Below are positions 1 through 12,703 of a stretch of 64,000 bases of DNA, piece after piece. The stretch is from Fistularia commersonii (lineage: Eukaryota; Chordata; Actinopteri; Syngnathiformes; Fistulariidae). Each line of letters begins with the position of its first letter. The stretch's first letter is position 1. The notes beneath the pieces were generated by a model, which was given only the letters and a program-made list of their open reading frames with translations, made no database searches and had not been told where the DNA came from. The translations under genes and the position numbers were made by a program. The stretch spans positions 7,818,501-7,882,500 of the forward strand of contig JBBMNZ010000027.1 in NCBI GenBank assembly GCA_037954325.1. Reading direction: 5' to 3'.

Positions 1-3000
1 AAACTCTCTGTCTGTGTTTTTTTGGTCCTTTTTTATTTGACTGTCAGGTTCTTGTCAGTGAATCTCTCTTTTTCTTTTCTGCCCTACTCACATTATATTC
101 ACCCTCTTTTGGCTCTATGCCTGCCCTCCTTTCATGCACCAGTCTCTCATTGTGTAATAAACTGTTTATCTTGTTTCTACCAAAAGAATATCAGTATTTC
201 GATAACTGTACGCTTTTTGGTTAGCTGACAGTTTAGAACAAAACAATTACTACTGATAGAAGAATTCGAGAAAGGTTCACTGTTACACTAGCACCATCAC
301 TTTCTGTGGGATTGATGAAGACAATAGCGTGACATCAGGCACCCTTAGTGCTGCAAAATATCTTGCCTCGACACTCTTGGAAAGCTGTTGGGTATTGTAA
401 TCAAATTCAGTACAATGTAGTTTTTATTTTCCTGTCTCAGAGATGGTGTGGTCAAAGGAAAGACTCATCACTTAGTTGAATTAGACAGGATTAGTAAGGA
501 AGAATTAAAGACACTCAAATGTGTGTCTGGATGTGTGGATGAAACCTAATTATAGATTTTCCAAAATGGTTGTAAAAGGGTTCATTATGAGGCAATTGCC
601 AAACCAGGGTGTCATCAGGATGGATGTAAATTGGAGATGTTTATTCTTAACTTAATCTCTATGTTTAATTTGCACATTATACAATGTGATGAACCCTTGT
701 GGGGTCACAACCCCGTTTTCTCCTTGAGTCTGTCCTGAGCCCGTAAAAATTTAAAGGGTTGATCCAGGAAGGGCATCCGATGTGAAACTATGTCAGACTA
801 AATATGTGAATTAAATCATGAGGCCCAAGTCGACAATGACCACCACCGGTGCTGACAAACTAAAGGTTACAGGTGGAAACTGGGCTACTGTGAATTGAGG
901 GAGAGGAAGATGTGTCTGTGAGCAGTAAGACAAGAGGAGAGGCGAGATTCTAGGACAGAGAGAAAGGACTTCAAATGCTGGAACTATAACAGGAAAAGCT
1001 GGAGAGTTGGTTGACATGATGCAGAGGAGAAATGTAGCATGCTGTGTCACTAGCAGACTAGTTGGAAAGGTAGCAAGGGTATTAGCTGAGGAGGATTTAA
1101 ATTTATATCTCATGTAATTTGTCTGGCATCAAGTGATGTGACATGTGATTCTTCTAACTCCACTGAGTAAACACTTCGTCTAATTGATAAAGAAATCATG
1201 GTCTAACTTATCATCAAATCTGCATTTCAAGAATCTAATAGATTATTTTATCTAATGACATAATGGTTTTATACTGCTTGTTTGCATGAACTACTGTTTT
1301 TCTACCCAGGGTTTAATATTCAAAAAGTGCAAAGCAATGCTTTTGATATTTATTTCAATGGATAAACTGACAGTGTATTCACAACAAGCAAGAAAAGGTT
1401 GCCTCAAAATCCTTTTAGTAATTTTGACCAAAATCATCCACAACAATGAGCTTGGTCAGCTAAAAGCCGTCTTCTGTGAGACCCCAGTATCTTGGGTTTT
1501 AATCTATTTCATGACCTTTGCCAAATGTCATCACCACTTTGTCTCTCCAATCCTCTGTCCAATGTTCATTTCTGACCATCTATAATAGGAAGCCATAAAA
1601 ATAATCTTTACTATCAGTGTCAGTCAGAGCAGAGACTCACCACCTCATTACTACCCCTGTCTGAGGGCCTGATTATAGGATGAAGAAAGCCCAGCGACAG
1701 GACTGAGCCTAGGGCATCCTGGTAGCTCGGGCTGCTAATGGCTGGGGTTGAAAAACAGCTCATTCCACAATGTTGTATCCTTTTCCCTCCATGTTTCCAC
1801 CACTTTTCATAATACCTGTCACAAAAAAAAGAACAAGTTACTTGAGGAAGATTGCTCTCGATCCTTTCCAGTAAAAGACCTCAAAGCTGTCTGAATGGTA
1901 AAACAAGAGCACCCGAGTCTTACTAAATTATGCCCTGTTACCTTGCTGGTTCCTTGTAATGATCCTACACAGAAAAAAAAAGCACTATGACCCCTCTGTT
2001 AAACATTCTGTGATGAAATAAACCATTGTGTATGTCCACGTCCCAATATGATAATCCGGGATTAATTGTGGGCCAACACTAATGAGTATCTCTCTCGCCC
2101 TCTCAGATATGTAAATGCAACAACAGTGGATGGTGTTGAGAGGCTTTTGTTGCTTTTGTGTTTTCTGTGTTCTATAAAAAGACATAACAGTATTGGGACA
2201 GACAAGGACACAGGTTTTAGTGGTAAAAGACTATTTCAAATTATATCAGTCCAAAAAAATAAGAAGAAGAAAAACAGGCTCTGCTGACTCTGGGTCAAGG
2301 TAGTAAATTAGTAGTGATACTTCGAAATCAAACAAAAGCAGTAATGAATTGCATATTCATTTTTATGATCACAATTTAAGCATTCATCTTTTTTTTGAAT
2401 ACCGAGCTCTGTGTTACACACACTGACCTAGAACCACTAATAATGTGTTGGGCTGGAATATTGCCGTAGCAATGACAGTTAGCTGGTACCTGTTTCCCTG
2501 GCAGCGCAAGAGGTGAAGTGGTTTTACAGCCTATTAATTACACAGGAAGTACGAATATGGGCAGAGCCACAGGAAGTGTGCTCCTCTGACACTTCAAATC
2601 CTTTTAGTCGACAACTTGCCATATAAGAGAACGCCTGATATTTATACAAATAAGAATGTATTTCAAGCTTTTTGGGTTAATTATCAAATACACACACACA
2701 TTGATTTTGTGTTAATTACATGAATTAATTATATTTATGAAAAATGAGTTTGTTATCACTTGCTTCCTATAAGGAAGCACAAAAACTATATAACAGTGTC
2801 AATAATAGTGATGATGTGCCCTGAAACCAAGCATGTTGTTACAGCTACTACACATGTATCACACAGAATAAGTTGTCCGTGTATTTTGCTTGACGGTGCC
2901 CACACTCCCAATCAATTTTTCCTCAGCTATAGTTAAAGGATTTGTGCAATTATCGGAGCATATCCTGAGCAATAATGCAGTCTATTGCTAAGCTCTTGTG

Positions 3001-3238
3001 CCAGTCATGGACATTATACCCAGTCAATAAGCATATATCTACCCATTCTACACATCTTGCAATATAGTGTTTATTTTAGTGAAAATGCATTAAAAAAGAC
3101 CTACAAAAAACAAAAGGGAAAAGGAGTTGCCGTATAAATCATGTTCATGGGCCAATGCCTTGTAACAATTCCATGAGCAAAATATACACACCATCTGAAC
3201 ACAAACCTTCCAAATATTAGAAACCATATAGGAACTAT
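1..3238. other. upstream flank of rasgrf1, no gene seen
   Basis: No reading frame here resembles a protein I recognise. The open frames are short and lack splice-consistent neighbours. The stretch is AT-rich, with one retrotransposon remnant (about 690-1110) listed separately. The rest, including a moderately GC-rich patch near 1620-1770, shows nothing I can assign. Distal regulatory elements could be present but cannot be recognised without cross-species alignment. Confidence 0.6.
690..1110 (+). mobile_element. degraded non-LTR retrotransposon (LINE) fragment
   Basis: The stretch carries phrases typical of fish LINE copies: a 'ggttgatccaggaagggcat' block near 760-779, then a block around 825-880 containing 'gaccaccaccggtgctgac' and 'ggtggaaactgggctact'. 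I recognise these by familiarity with such elements, not by a search. No intact reading frame survives, and the ends are uncertain. It lies about 3.2 kb upstream of the rasgrf1 start codon. Confidence 0.5.
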
Positions 3239-3367
<129 letters not shown>

Positions 3368-3863
3368 ACTTGTGTTTTCTTGAACTTTAACTTAAACTTG
3401 TACAGAATAACATAGGGATTATTATCAGGGAATGTCATTCGAACATTTTACCTATGGGGAGTTTGGAATTTGGTCATGTGGCTTAATTTCAGTCTTGTGT
3501 GATGAATTGTTTTTGCTAATAAATTTCAATTCAATAATGTATTCATTAGGGGAAGTAAAGAAGAGTATATCAAGTGTATGAATAAGACACAAATCAGTGT
3601 CAATGTTATGTCAAGACGCTTAAAAATGAATATAATCAGAGTTTTTATTGTAAAAAAAATCTTCCATATCTGGGTCAAATCCTCGGGAAGAAAGAGTGCG
3701 TTTTCTCTTTTTTTGGGGGGGGGGGGAGTGATAGTGCGTGTGTATGTGTGCGCACATCGGGTTTTAGGGGTGGGGGGGTCCATGAGGTTTGATAACCATC
3801 TCTTTTAGATTCTCCACGTGAAGAATTTGCTGTTGCAGCCGCTGCAGCTACTTCTTCTGCAGC

Positions 3864-3888
3864 AGCTGCTGCTGCTGCTGCTGCTGCT
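3864..3888 (+). repeat. (GCT)n trinucleotide tract
   Basis: About eight consecutive GCT units lie in a larger CAG/CTG-rich patch (about 3835-3890). The tract sits in the inferred rasgrf1 promoter or 5' leader and is not in the coding frame of the gene. Confidence 0.85.
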
Positions 3889-4022
3889 CTGCGCTGTCCG
3901 AGGTGCTGAAATTCCGTGGCCGCTTCAAGGGCAGGTCACATGACTGCGCCTCCTTTCCGGGGGAGAGCTTGACAAGGCGCGCACACGTGTGGTCCGCGCA
4001 CACGGACACTCGGGTCTTCATC

Positions 4023-4279
4023 ATGAGTTGTTCGGTTGACAAGGAAGAGGCTGGTCGGCGTTATGGCTGTGGTGTGACTGCAGCGTGGAGTGTGTGCGCG
4101 GCTCAGTGTGTCTGCTGAATGTGGGTCTCGGCGTGTTTTTTTTTTTTTTTCCTTTTTTTTTCTGTTCTCTCCGCAGTTGCAAATAGTGTGTCAAGTGTGG
4201 AAGGGCACACGGGGAGTGGGCTGCCGCTGCCCACCAAGTCTGACTTTGATTTGTAGGTGCTGAAAAGAAGAAAATGTAA
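4023..4279 (+). promoter_or_regulatory. upstream AUGs in the rasgrf1 leader, including a start-stop
   Basis: Upstream of the main start codon there is an ATG at 4023 opening a 31-codon frame that ends at 4118, and an ATG near 4061 followed by only three sense codons. At 4274-4279 there is an ATG immediately followed by TAA, with A at -3. Whether all lie in the mature leader depends on the unknown start site and on a possible intron ending at 4174. The start-stop at 4274 lies downstream of that acceptor, so it would be kept in either case. Confidence 0.4.
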
Positions 4280-4341
4280 GAATCCCAAGGCATCCCCTCA
4301 CTCTTCCAAAAACAAAAAAAAAAAACGGACTCTCAGCCGAA

Positions 4342-7300
4342 ATGCAGAAAGGGATGAGACTCAATGACGGCCATATCACCTATCTGGCTCTTTTGGCGAA
4401 GAAGGATGGGACCAGACGAGGTTGCCTGAGTAAGAAAAGCTCAGACAATACAAAATGGCATTCAAAGTGGTTCGCTTTGTTGCAGAACATGCTGTTTTAT
4501 TTCGAAAATGACTCCAGCTCACGCCCCTCCGGACTCTACTTGTTGGAAGGATGCGTCTGTGACAGGGCGCCCTCGCCAAAGCCTCCTCTCTCAGCAAAGG
4601 AATGCTTGGAGAAGCAGGTAAGACGCGCGGCTCCAACATCACGGTGATCTGCTCGCAGGAGACACGCATTCACCCGCGCTATCGCTGGATTTATTGATTT
4701 ACTTTTATTTGAATCTAAACTAAAAGTCTGACTTTGGGGGTTAAAGCAACATGTATGGGTTTCATATTCAAACCCGAGTGACAAGAAGCGTGACGCGGCG
4801 GCTCAGTTTCGTGGTTCATTCTTTGTTTTTGTTTTCAAACTGTTGCCAAGAGATGCTTCTTTAAAAATACTATTTCTTTTTTTTTTTGCATCAGGTAGTT
4901 CACTTGGCGTCTGCTGTTACACAACGGCATCAGTTTCCCGTATTGATTGTCTTCTTTCTGCACCAAAATAGCCCGTCTGATGCCATCGGATGAATGTGAT
5001 GCAAAAAAAACCCAAATCAAAACAAAACAAACAAAAAAAAAAACACAAAAAAAAAAACACCAAGTTAACAGCAGCAAACTAACTTTACAGTTAATCATCA
5101 ACCATCTTATTTTCTTTAAGTCAACTTTCACTCGTCTGCTTTTAGTGATCGTCCAAGAGGCTGCTGATGCCGTAGACAAAAAACTTAAAACTGCATCCAA
5201 AACTTTGCAGGTTGCCATCTTGCGGAGGCGCGCTGCCTCCACCTCCTCCACTCCCCGCTTCCTCCTTCCCCCATCGTTTTGACGTATTGATTTAATTCCT
5301 TGTCTTGATATTAATAGCATCCTACCTTGGCAACTGCGTCTCCGGGTTTATAGCGACACGGTTCATTTGATAGCTCATCACGGGGCCGTTAACGACAGCC
5401 AGGGGATGGCAACCAAGGCGTGCGTGTTTCTCGCCATCCCCCCCTCACCCCCCAACTCGCGTTTGAAATTCCACGGATCTTAAATGCCGTGGATTGAACA
5501 CGTGTGAGTGTGTTTTTCATATCCCATAGAGTGATTGTTTGAAAATAAACCTGCAGGCTGACAAGATCCAAGTGGCGGACAAGATGCTGTGAGCTTTAAC
5601 TGTAGTCACCTTCCCGAAAACCCTGCTCTGCCAGCTGCAGTCTCCACTGCTCAGAAATTATTGTTGGGCTAACAAACACGTATTTAATATATATATATAT
5701 ATTCAAAGGGTCCCCCCCCCCCCCCCCCAATTTAGTCTTACTGCAGCCGCACGAATGGAAACAGTCCAAACCTGTCTTCAGCATTTAAGTGAGTTTGAGG
5801 TGGAATACCACAAACTTCTCTGGCTCTCTCAATATTCACCTTTCTGTCTCTCCTGTCTAATTATCCATACGTCCCTATCTATCCATCCACCCTATGTCCA
5901 TATTTATAATGTGATATGTAATACCTCTAATACATCTGTCACTCTTCTTCCAGCACATATCCCAGTGCGCTGTGGACAGCAAAGTAGGAATTTCATTTAC
6001 AGGGAAACACGTTTTTATACTGTACATGTGACAATAAACATTTTGAATCTTGAATCTAGCCAGGCGGCCCTCCCGCCAGTTCGATGTGCCTGAAACACTG
6101 CACACAGGAGGCATGAAAACACCTCAGTTTAGTGTTTTTTGATATGTAGTGCCATAGGTCTATTAAAAGCTCCTCACAGGTGTGTGAGCTCCTGTCTAGA
6201 AGTCTAAGCCTGGCCACCCCTGCGAGGAAATTAATTTCAGCCTCTGTCACCGCCACCACCCTCTTTCGGTCACTATCCATAACATGTGACACAAGGTTTC
6301 TCGTCGCGAGCGGTACACATTTGGCCGCAAACTGACACCCCGTCCATGTAGACCGACAACAGAATTAGTGACAAGGCGAATCCCTTGGGGGGGAAACCAT
6401 CTCCAGGAGTTTGGCTCAAGAGTTGAGATGACAAGTTCAGTTTAGTCCAGCTACTTTTCAGCCAAGTTGATTGCACCCAGGCCAATGTGCCCATGTGTCC
6501 ACCACTGCTCAGCATTGATGAGGCATCCTGCATTACTGATACCTTTTCTGGTATGTGATTGGTTCACGGGCCTTTAGCTCCAGTTGCTGTGTCGATTTGT
6601 GCACAACTAGGAATTTGTGAGCCAAGCCTTGGCCACTGCGTTTTTTTAAGCTTCCCTCTGAGACCTAGGTCTCGATGTTTCCCTTCTCCAGACAAAGTGC
6701 CTCACTGCTCAGCAAGACCAAACACCAAAGCTGTTACAAATCCACTACAACACTAAACTCATGTACTTGTTATATTCCTCTTGTGCATGTGGAAAGTTTC
6801 ATTTTTGTACATTTGCTTTAAAAATGTATTATAATTTCATTAATATCGTCCACTTTTTCCACATTGTTTCATTTCTGACGGAAAAACTGAACATATATGA
6901 AGAAATGGGTGTCGCAGAGGGTTCATACTTGGCGTGCTTCATGTCAAATTTGCTGAGAAACAGCCTCACGCATGGTGTGACAACTTGTTGATCACTAGTT
7001 CTGAGGTGCTCAGTTAGTTAACTGTCAAGCCCATTTCTCTGATACCATGTCAGGGCATTCTGGTGGTGAAATATGGACGGATGTCATCTACAATGACAGC
7101 TGTTCACGCAGGCTGCTTCATCAATTTATTTCAACAGTGAATTAAATGAATTTGAAAGCTTTCAGCTAGCATCATACGGCCTTCTGCTAAACACGTGCCC
7201 CTTTATATAATATGTGACAGAAATATATTCTCTCTGTTTTGCATTTTTTGTGTGGGGGTAGTAATTTCGCACCTTTTTAAATGTGATTTTTTTTCTTAAC

Positions 7301-10300
7301 TGTTGAAATGTACCTGTGCCTAAATGCATGTGGCTGTGTCTCAACACATTGGGATGTTTTGCATCCCTTTCAGTTGTCTCATAGTATCCTCCTCCTCCTT
7401 TATTGAGCCATAAAACTGAGCATTTTCTCAGAAAGGTAAAATGAGGATAGAGAGACTGATCAATGGTACAGATGTCTGAGGGCATAAAGATTTCCTTTTC
7501 ACTTTCCCTGTGCTGGATAAACAACGAACAGCACCTAAGTCGATGGATAGATGGCAGAGGTCAACTGAGGCAATAAAACAGCACATTTCAAATATTGAGC
7601 CTGTAACATATGCAGGTCCAAGAACATTCGAGATGGCAGTTGAGTTTGCAAGTTGGTGTGTTCAAGTGCACATACTGTGGGTCCTTGTATATCAGAGCAG
7701 CAGGAGGAATGGCCGGGTAAGTCCTGGATCTTATCTGCTCGTGACAGGGAGAGGGACAACGCAGGAATGGATGCCTAGCCAACTGCCACCTTGCAGGACT
7801 CTATTGCTTTTTATAGGTGCACTCCTAAAAAAGGCAAAGATCTTTCTTTCCATTCTTCCTCATCCGTCTCTCGGTTCTCATTGTATTCTTTGTAGTGTTC
7901 TACTTTCTTATTCCCCATTTAGAAGGCAAGCTACGTTTAAGCCCACAGTTACTATGGCAACCCCTATTTCCATCTGAAAAAGTGCATTTAAAGGGGCCAA
8001 CAAAATGTGAAACAATATGTCTCGGCATTGTCCTTCACTTACCACTTACACTAAATATGGGCATGAGGGAAATACGAGGTGGGCTATTTTCAGTTGTTTT
8101 CTTTGAGTGCATCTCTGATGTGCATTTTTGAGTTCATGTCTGTCTTTTAATATTTGTTATTTTTGCCATCATTTATGTAAAGAAGTACCCCCACCATCAG
8201 AAAAACACGCAACAGCTTGTTTCTCTGTAACTTAATATTGTTTCTAATATAAACAAATATGCCTAATGTAAATAACAGGTGAACTTTGACCACAAATGCA
8301 TCCTATTTTCTCATAAATAGTTGGTTTGGAATGATAACATTAAGATAATTGAAATTAAACAATAAAAAAAATCCCTATTGCTAACAAGTTTTGTTCATTC
8401 TCTTTTTTAAAACGCATTCTTGCCAGCTTATCAAAAACACGTATACATTTTTCAATTACGCCGTATTAGATTGTCATCTCATGAAAATGTTTCGCATTTA
8501 TAAATCCTTCACAAAATTCTAGCTTTAAATTAAAGGCATCCATTGGATGCTTTAAACATGACAGTGGTTATGCCCAGTATAGTTAACACTATATGGCCTG
8601 ACAGTTACACTATATGTATTTGAAATACTTACTGAGCACTATAATTCAGTCTCAATGTTAGGATAACAATTATAATAATTTTTGCTTGCTAAGAATTAAT
8701 AGCACTTATTGGTCTTTCAGTTACCAGTCATGAGTTTGACTCATTGTTTTTGGTGTTTTTTAACTAATCAGGTCCATGTATACTTAGCTTACTAAAATTC
8801 AAGTTTGGTTGTGAAAGTACTGTGGCAACTGGTGTTTCTTAGAACCTATACTGTACAGCATTAGAATATACTGAACAACATGATCTGCTGAAAAATACAT
8901 AATGTATCTTTGAAATATGTATTACAAGTCAATCAGGCATGTGACGTGCTTGCTCGAGACTCCAAGCATATTTTGTAAACACTGCAGACAATAGGCAAGC
9001 AGTTTAATCAGCTGATCTGGATCAGCTCGAAGGGTTTAACTGCAGTAGAGGTTGCCATGGTGATGCTAAGTATTTAGTTTACACTGAACGAGACAAGGAT
9101 TCAGCTGAGACACCTCTCAAACTAACTGATTACAGGAAGACCATCACTGGTATTGCTTCCATTTATATCATGAGAGACTATCACAATGTTTGTTTGCAGT
9201 ATCAACAATGTGTGGCATACAGTGGGATTTAAAAAGTACATCTCTAGTTTCCCTCCTGATAATTCTGTTATCACTTAACAGCAGAACCCAAGAGGTAGCT
9301 GGATGTTGTACAACAAAATGCTTTTTTGCTCTGAAACTTAAATCTTATTAAAAAAAAGGAAGACCTACATTCTGACAGAATGGGTTTATCAAAGACCACT
9401 TGAAAAAAAATAAAGAAACCACACATTTTTCAAAAAAGTTCCTGATATCATGTCTCTTTCTGGAATTGGGGTCCACTTTTGTAGTCTCTGATGCTCAATC
9501 AACAAAATGTTATATCTTGATATTTGAATAAAATAGAAAATTCATTATTGGATCCACTATGTGGTTCAGATATACCCCACAAATATAATGAGTACCTCAT
9601 AACTGTTTTTCACAAACAGACTAACTGAAAACAAATCCTTCATCGCAAAGGTTAATAAAAGTTACCCTGATGATTCACAGTAATGTGAGTCCCCACATGT
9701 CATCAGTGTAGTTTAGAAGTCAATCCTCAGTTAATACTCTACTGTAAAACCGATCAAATGATTTTTATCATTGAATTTAAATGATTTACTATGGCCTGTT
9801 TCTCTCACTTACAGAGAGATGCCTGTGGCAAAAAGAAAAGAAAAAAGAAAAAAAAAGTTGTGACGTCAAGCTAAATATAGCAGCCTAAAAGGCTTGACAC
9901 ACCAGCTCACAGGAAGCAGTAGATGGGAAGCACATTATTGAAAAAGGCCTGTTCTGCTGCTCATCAGGAAATATGGAACATTGCACACCATCACGAATGA
10001 TTTGCTTTTGGCATCTTCAATGAGTGAAGAAATTGACATATAGGATTTGTAAAGTTCTACTTATAATGCCTTAGTGTTATGTAATTGAATGTGTCTACTT
10101 CAGATAGACTGTCTCCACTTACACTGTAGATGCATTGCCATCTACCGTGGTGTCTATTGTTTTGTTTTTTTTTTATCTGATGAGTCTATTATAAAACAAT
10201 TCAACATGAAATTGCCCAAACTGCCTTCATTGTACATTTAAGACTCTAGAGTCATTGCGGAAAAAAAGGTGCGGGTGTGAAAAGGAGTGATGACATGGGA

Positions 10301-12703
10301 TGTATTTATTACTGAAATGCAAACAAATCCGTGCGACAATGTAGAGCAAAACATGACATAAGCAGAGAGGCTTCCACCAACTTAGAGATGAATTGCCAAG
10401 CAATAGACTAAACACCCAAATGCTTTATATGATCCCTCAAGTCTTTTCCCCAAAGGTTCCTGGGTCATTCACAAACATGGTTCTGTAAAATTTTGCATAT
10501 GACAAATAATGTGGTTTTAAAATGCAGGTCAGCGATAATGGGCATGTCATAGATTCATTCAGCTAGATAATTAACTATCAAAAACTTACACTGAACTTGT
10601 GTCATACATATTTAAGTAATATTTGACTTTTCTTCTTTATGTTGTTTGCTAGTATTACTTCACTGTTACTTTCAACCACGACAACCAAAAGGCTTTGGAG
10701 CTACGCACAGAGGATGTCAAGGACTGTGATGAGTGGGTGGCTGCTATCACGCAAGCCAGGTACTGTTAACACAGAACCTTTCACCTATAAATTCCCCCCG
10801 CTGAACCTATCAGGAGGATGTGCTGAAGGGAACCATGCATTACTGGTGGGACCACTGAAATGTCATAGACTCGAACAATTCATTCAATCAGGAAAGGTTT
10901 TAATGTCTACACAGCCACAAGCTACAGGATTGACCTGACCTATAGAGTTTATCATTGACATCAGGATCCAGCCTCCTGGAACCCTGAATGTCAGCGCTTC
11001 AATCCATTCAGTAATATTTCAGATATTTCATTTGGGATCACGGTGATGGACATGGCCATCGCAAAGGCATAAAAGGACATCTGTACTTTTATGTAAACTG
11101 TAAATAGATTGCATAGAAAAGAACTACTAGTACTGAGGCTGATAATAAGCTGGATACCCCTTTCGTTATAAGAAACAAATGAGGATCATGAAAGCCAAGA
11201 AGCAATATCACCGAAAATGTCAGCAGAGTGTATTTGTACAGTGAAAGGTCAGTTGATTGGAGTCATTAAAGATTACTCCAATTCATGTTCACTCATTGCA
11301 CTGACACTGAAGTTAGGGGCATATACACATTTAACACACTGAAAGTGATGAGAATCTTTATTGAAAAATAGTAATACTGTTTATCAGATATCTCTGCTGC
11401 ACTTTGTTGCATTTTTTTGTTGTATTGATTTTTTTCAATATACTTTCAAGTTTAACTAGGCATCTGTTATTTCACCCTCCGACACTTCTTTGAAAAGTTT
11501 TTAATAATTTGGGACCTGATTTCCCTTGAAGTATTTGGTAGTATTGATTTCAAGCCCTGTTTAGCATGCACATAAAACCATGAAGAGGGTAATGTGTGAA
11601 ATGATTGCCTTTGCAGACGCAGCCTTAACACTTGATGTGCTAAGTATTTAATGGTTGTATAAGTGTCTGTTAGGAAAGAAGAACTGTGAATCAAACTATG
11701 CTGATCATAAATCCTTATAATTATATCCAGAGCCAATCAGGGCTCTGAAAATTGGATCTGATGTCTGTTTATGTATCTCTGTAGTTACAGGAACATGGCC
11801 ACAGAACATGAGTCCCTCATGCAGAAGTACCTCCATCTACTACAAATTGTGGAGACTGAGAAAACTGTTGCCAAGCAACTTCGACAACAGATAGAGGATG
11901 GGGAAATTGAGATAGAACGACTAAAATCTGAGGTAACTTCCCTTGTCATTTCAAGCAAAAAACATCTGTGTGTTCTTTCCCATAGCATTGGGCACATAAT
12001 ATGCGGTTATGAGGAAGGCAATGGAAAAATAGGCTGAGAAATGTATTCAGAATATGTTCATGTAACAAAGGTCATTACCCAGGTCAGGACTGCCACATTA
12101 TTGTAAGTTGAGTCAGAGCAATGTAGCAGTGTTTAGTATCTTGATTATTCAGTCTAAACAAGATTAAATTCATTTGTCCTGAATGTCCTAATGGAGCACT
12201 CCAATTCTATGGAAAATTTCAATATGAATGAATTGCCTTCCATTGTACCTGATGCTGTAGCTGGTGGCAGGGAACAAAATCATCACAATATAAAATGCGC
12301 ACGAATAAGAAATCTAGTAGTTTGGGGCGATTTTGTTCTGACCTCAAACTAATGCTTTTATCATTTGAGCCTTTATACGATGCGCAATTCTGAAATGAAT
12401 AAATAAAACAGAATTTGTGCAATTTTGATACAGCTGGATATTTGTCATCAACGTGCAGTGTCTGAAATCAGATAAAGGTCCATAACAAAGTCTGACACAG
12501 AAATGTTGATCTATATATTTAAATATAATGAGTACCTTGTATACATATTAGGACTGTGTCTTGTCTGGTTTAAATTACTGGTTTGGCTTGTGTACGTTAT
12601 ATATATTTAGATTTCCGGATTGCTCAAGGACAATGAAAAGATCCAGTCAAATCCAGAGGTACCTCCTACTGATGATGACACAGAAATCAAGAAAATTAAA
12701 AAG
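4342..12703 (+). CDS. rasgrf1: rasgrf1 exons 1-4: first PH domain and coiled coil
   Basis: Exons 1-2 (residues 1-127) hold the N-terminal PH domain at about residues 20-130, including the WFALLQNMLFYFE strand and the C-terminal helix CDEWVAAI. Exon 3 (about residues 128-177) is a heptad-rich coiled coil (HESLMQKYLHLLQIVE, then KQLRQQIEDGEIEIERLK). Exon 4 (31 codons) is an acidic-then-basic linker ending KKIKK. In the family, this part targets the protein to membranes and helps calcium activation. Intron 1 is by far the largest in the gene, at 6 kb. Confidence 0.95.

Larger units (their letters stand above)
3835..4341 (+). promoter_or_regulatory. rasgrf1: rasgrf1 promoter / 5' leader region
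   Basis: Base composition changes from AT-rich flank to GC-rich, CpG-containing sequence just before the rasgrf1 start codon. No TATA box was found. Visible motifs are a (GCT)n tract at 3864-3888, an E-box palindrome GTCACATGAC at 3935-3944, and a CACGTG-type E-box in 'cacacgtgtgg' near 3981-3991. A long pyrimidine tract followed by CAG at about 4137-4174 looks like a strong 3' splice site, so the 5' leader may contain an intron ending at 4174. The transcription start is not determined. Confidence 0.55.
4618..10652. other. rasgrf1 intron 1 (6.0 kb)
   Basis: The large first intron is AT-rich, with no reading frame I recognise as a gene. It contains a LINE tail (about 5930-6060), short homopolymers (a C run near 5705-5728), and two RFX X-box-like motifs (7948, 9051). 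An 18-bp inverted repeat, AGCTGATC-TG-GATCAGCT, lies near 9009-9027. The rest holds nothing I can assign. Confidence 0.6.
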
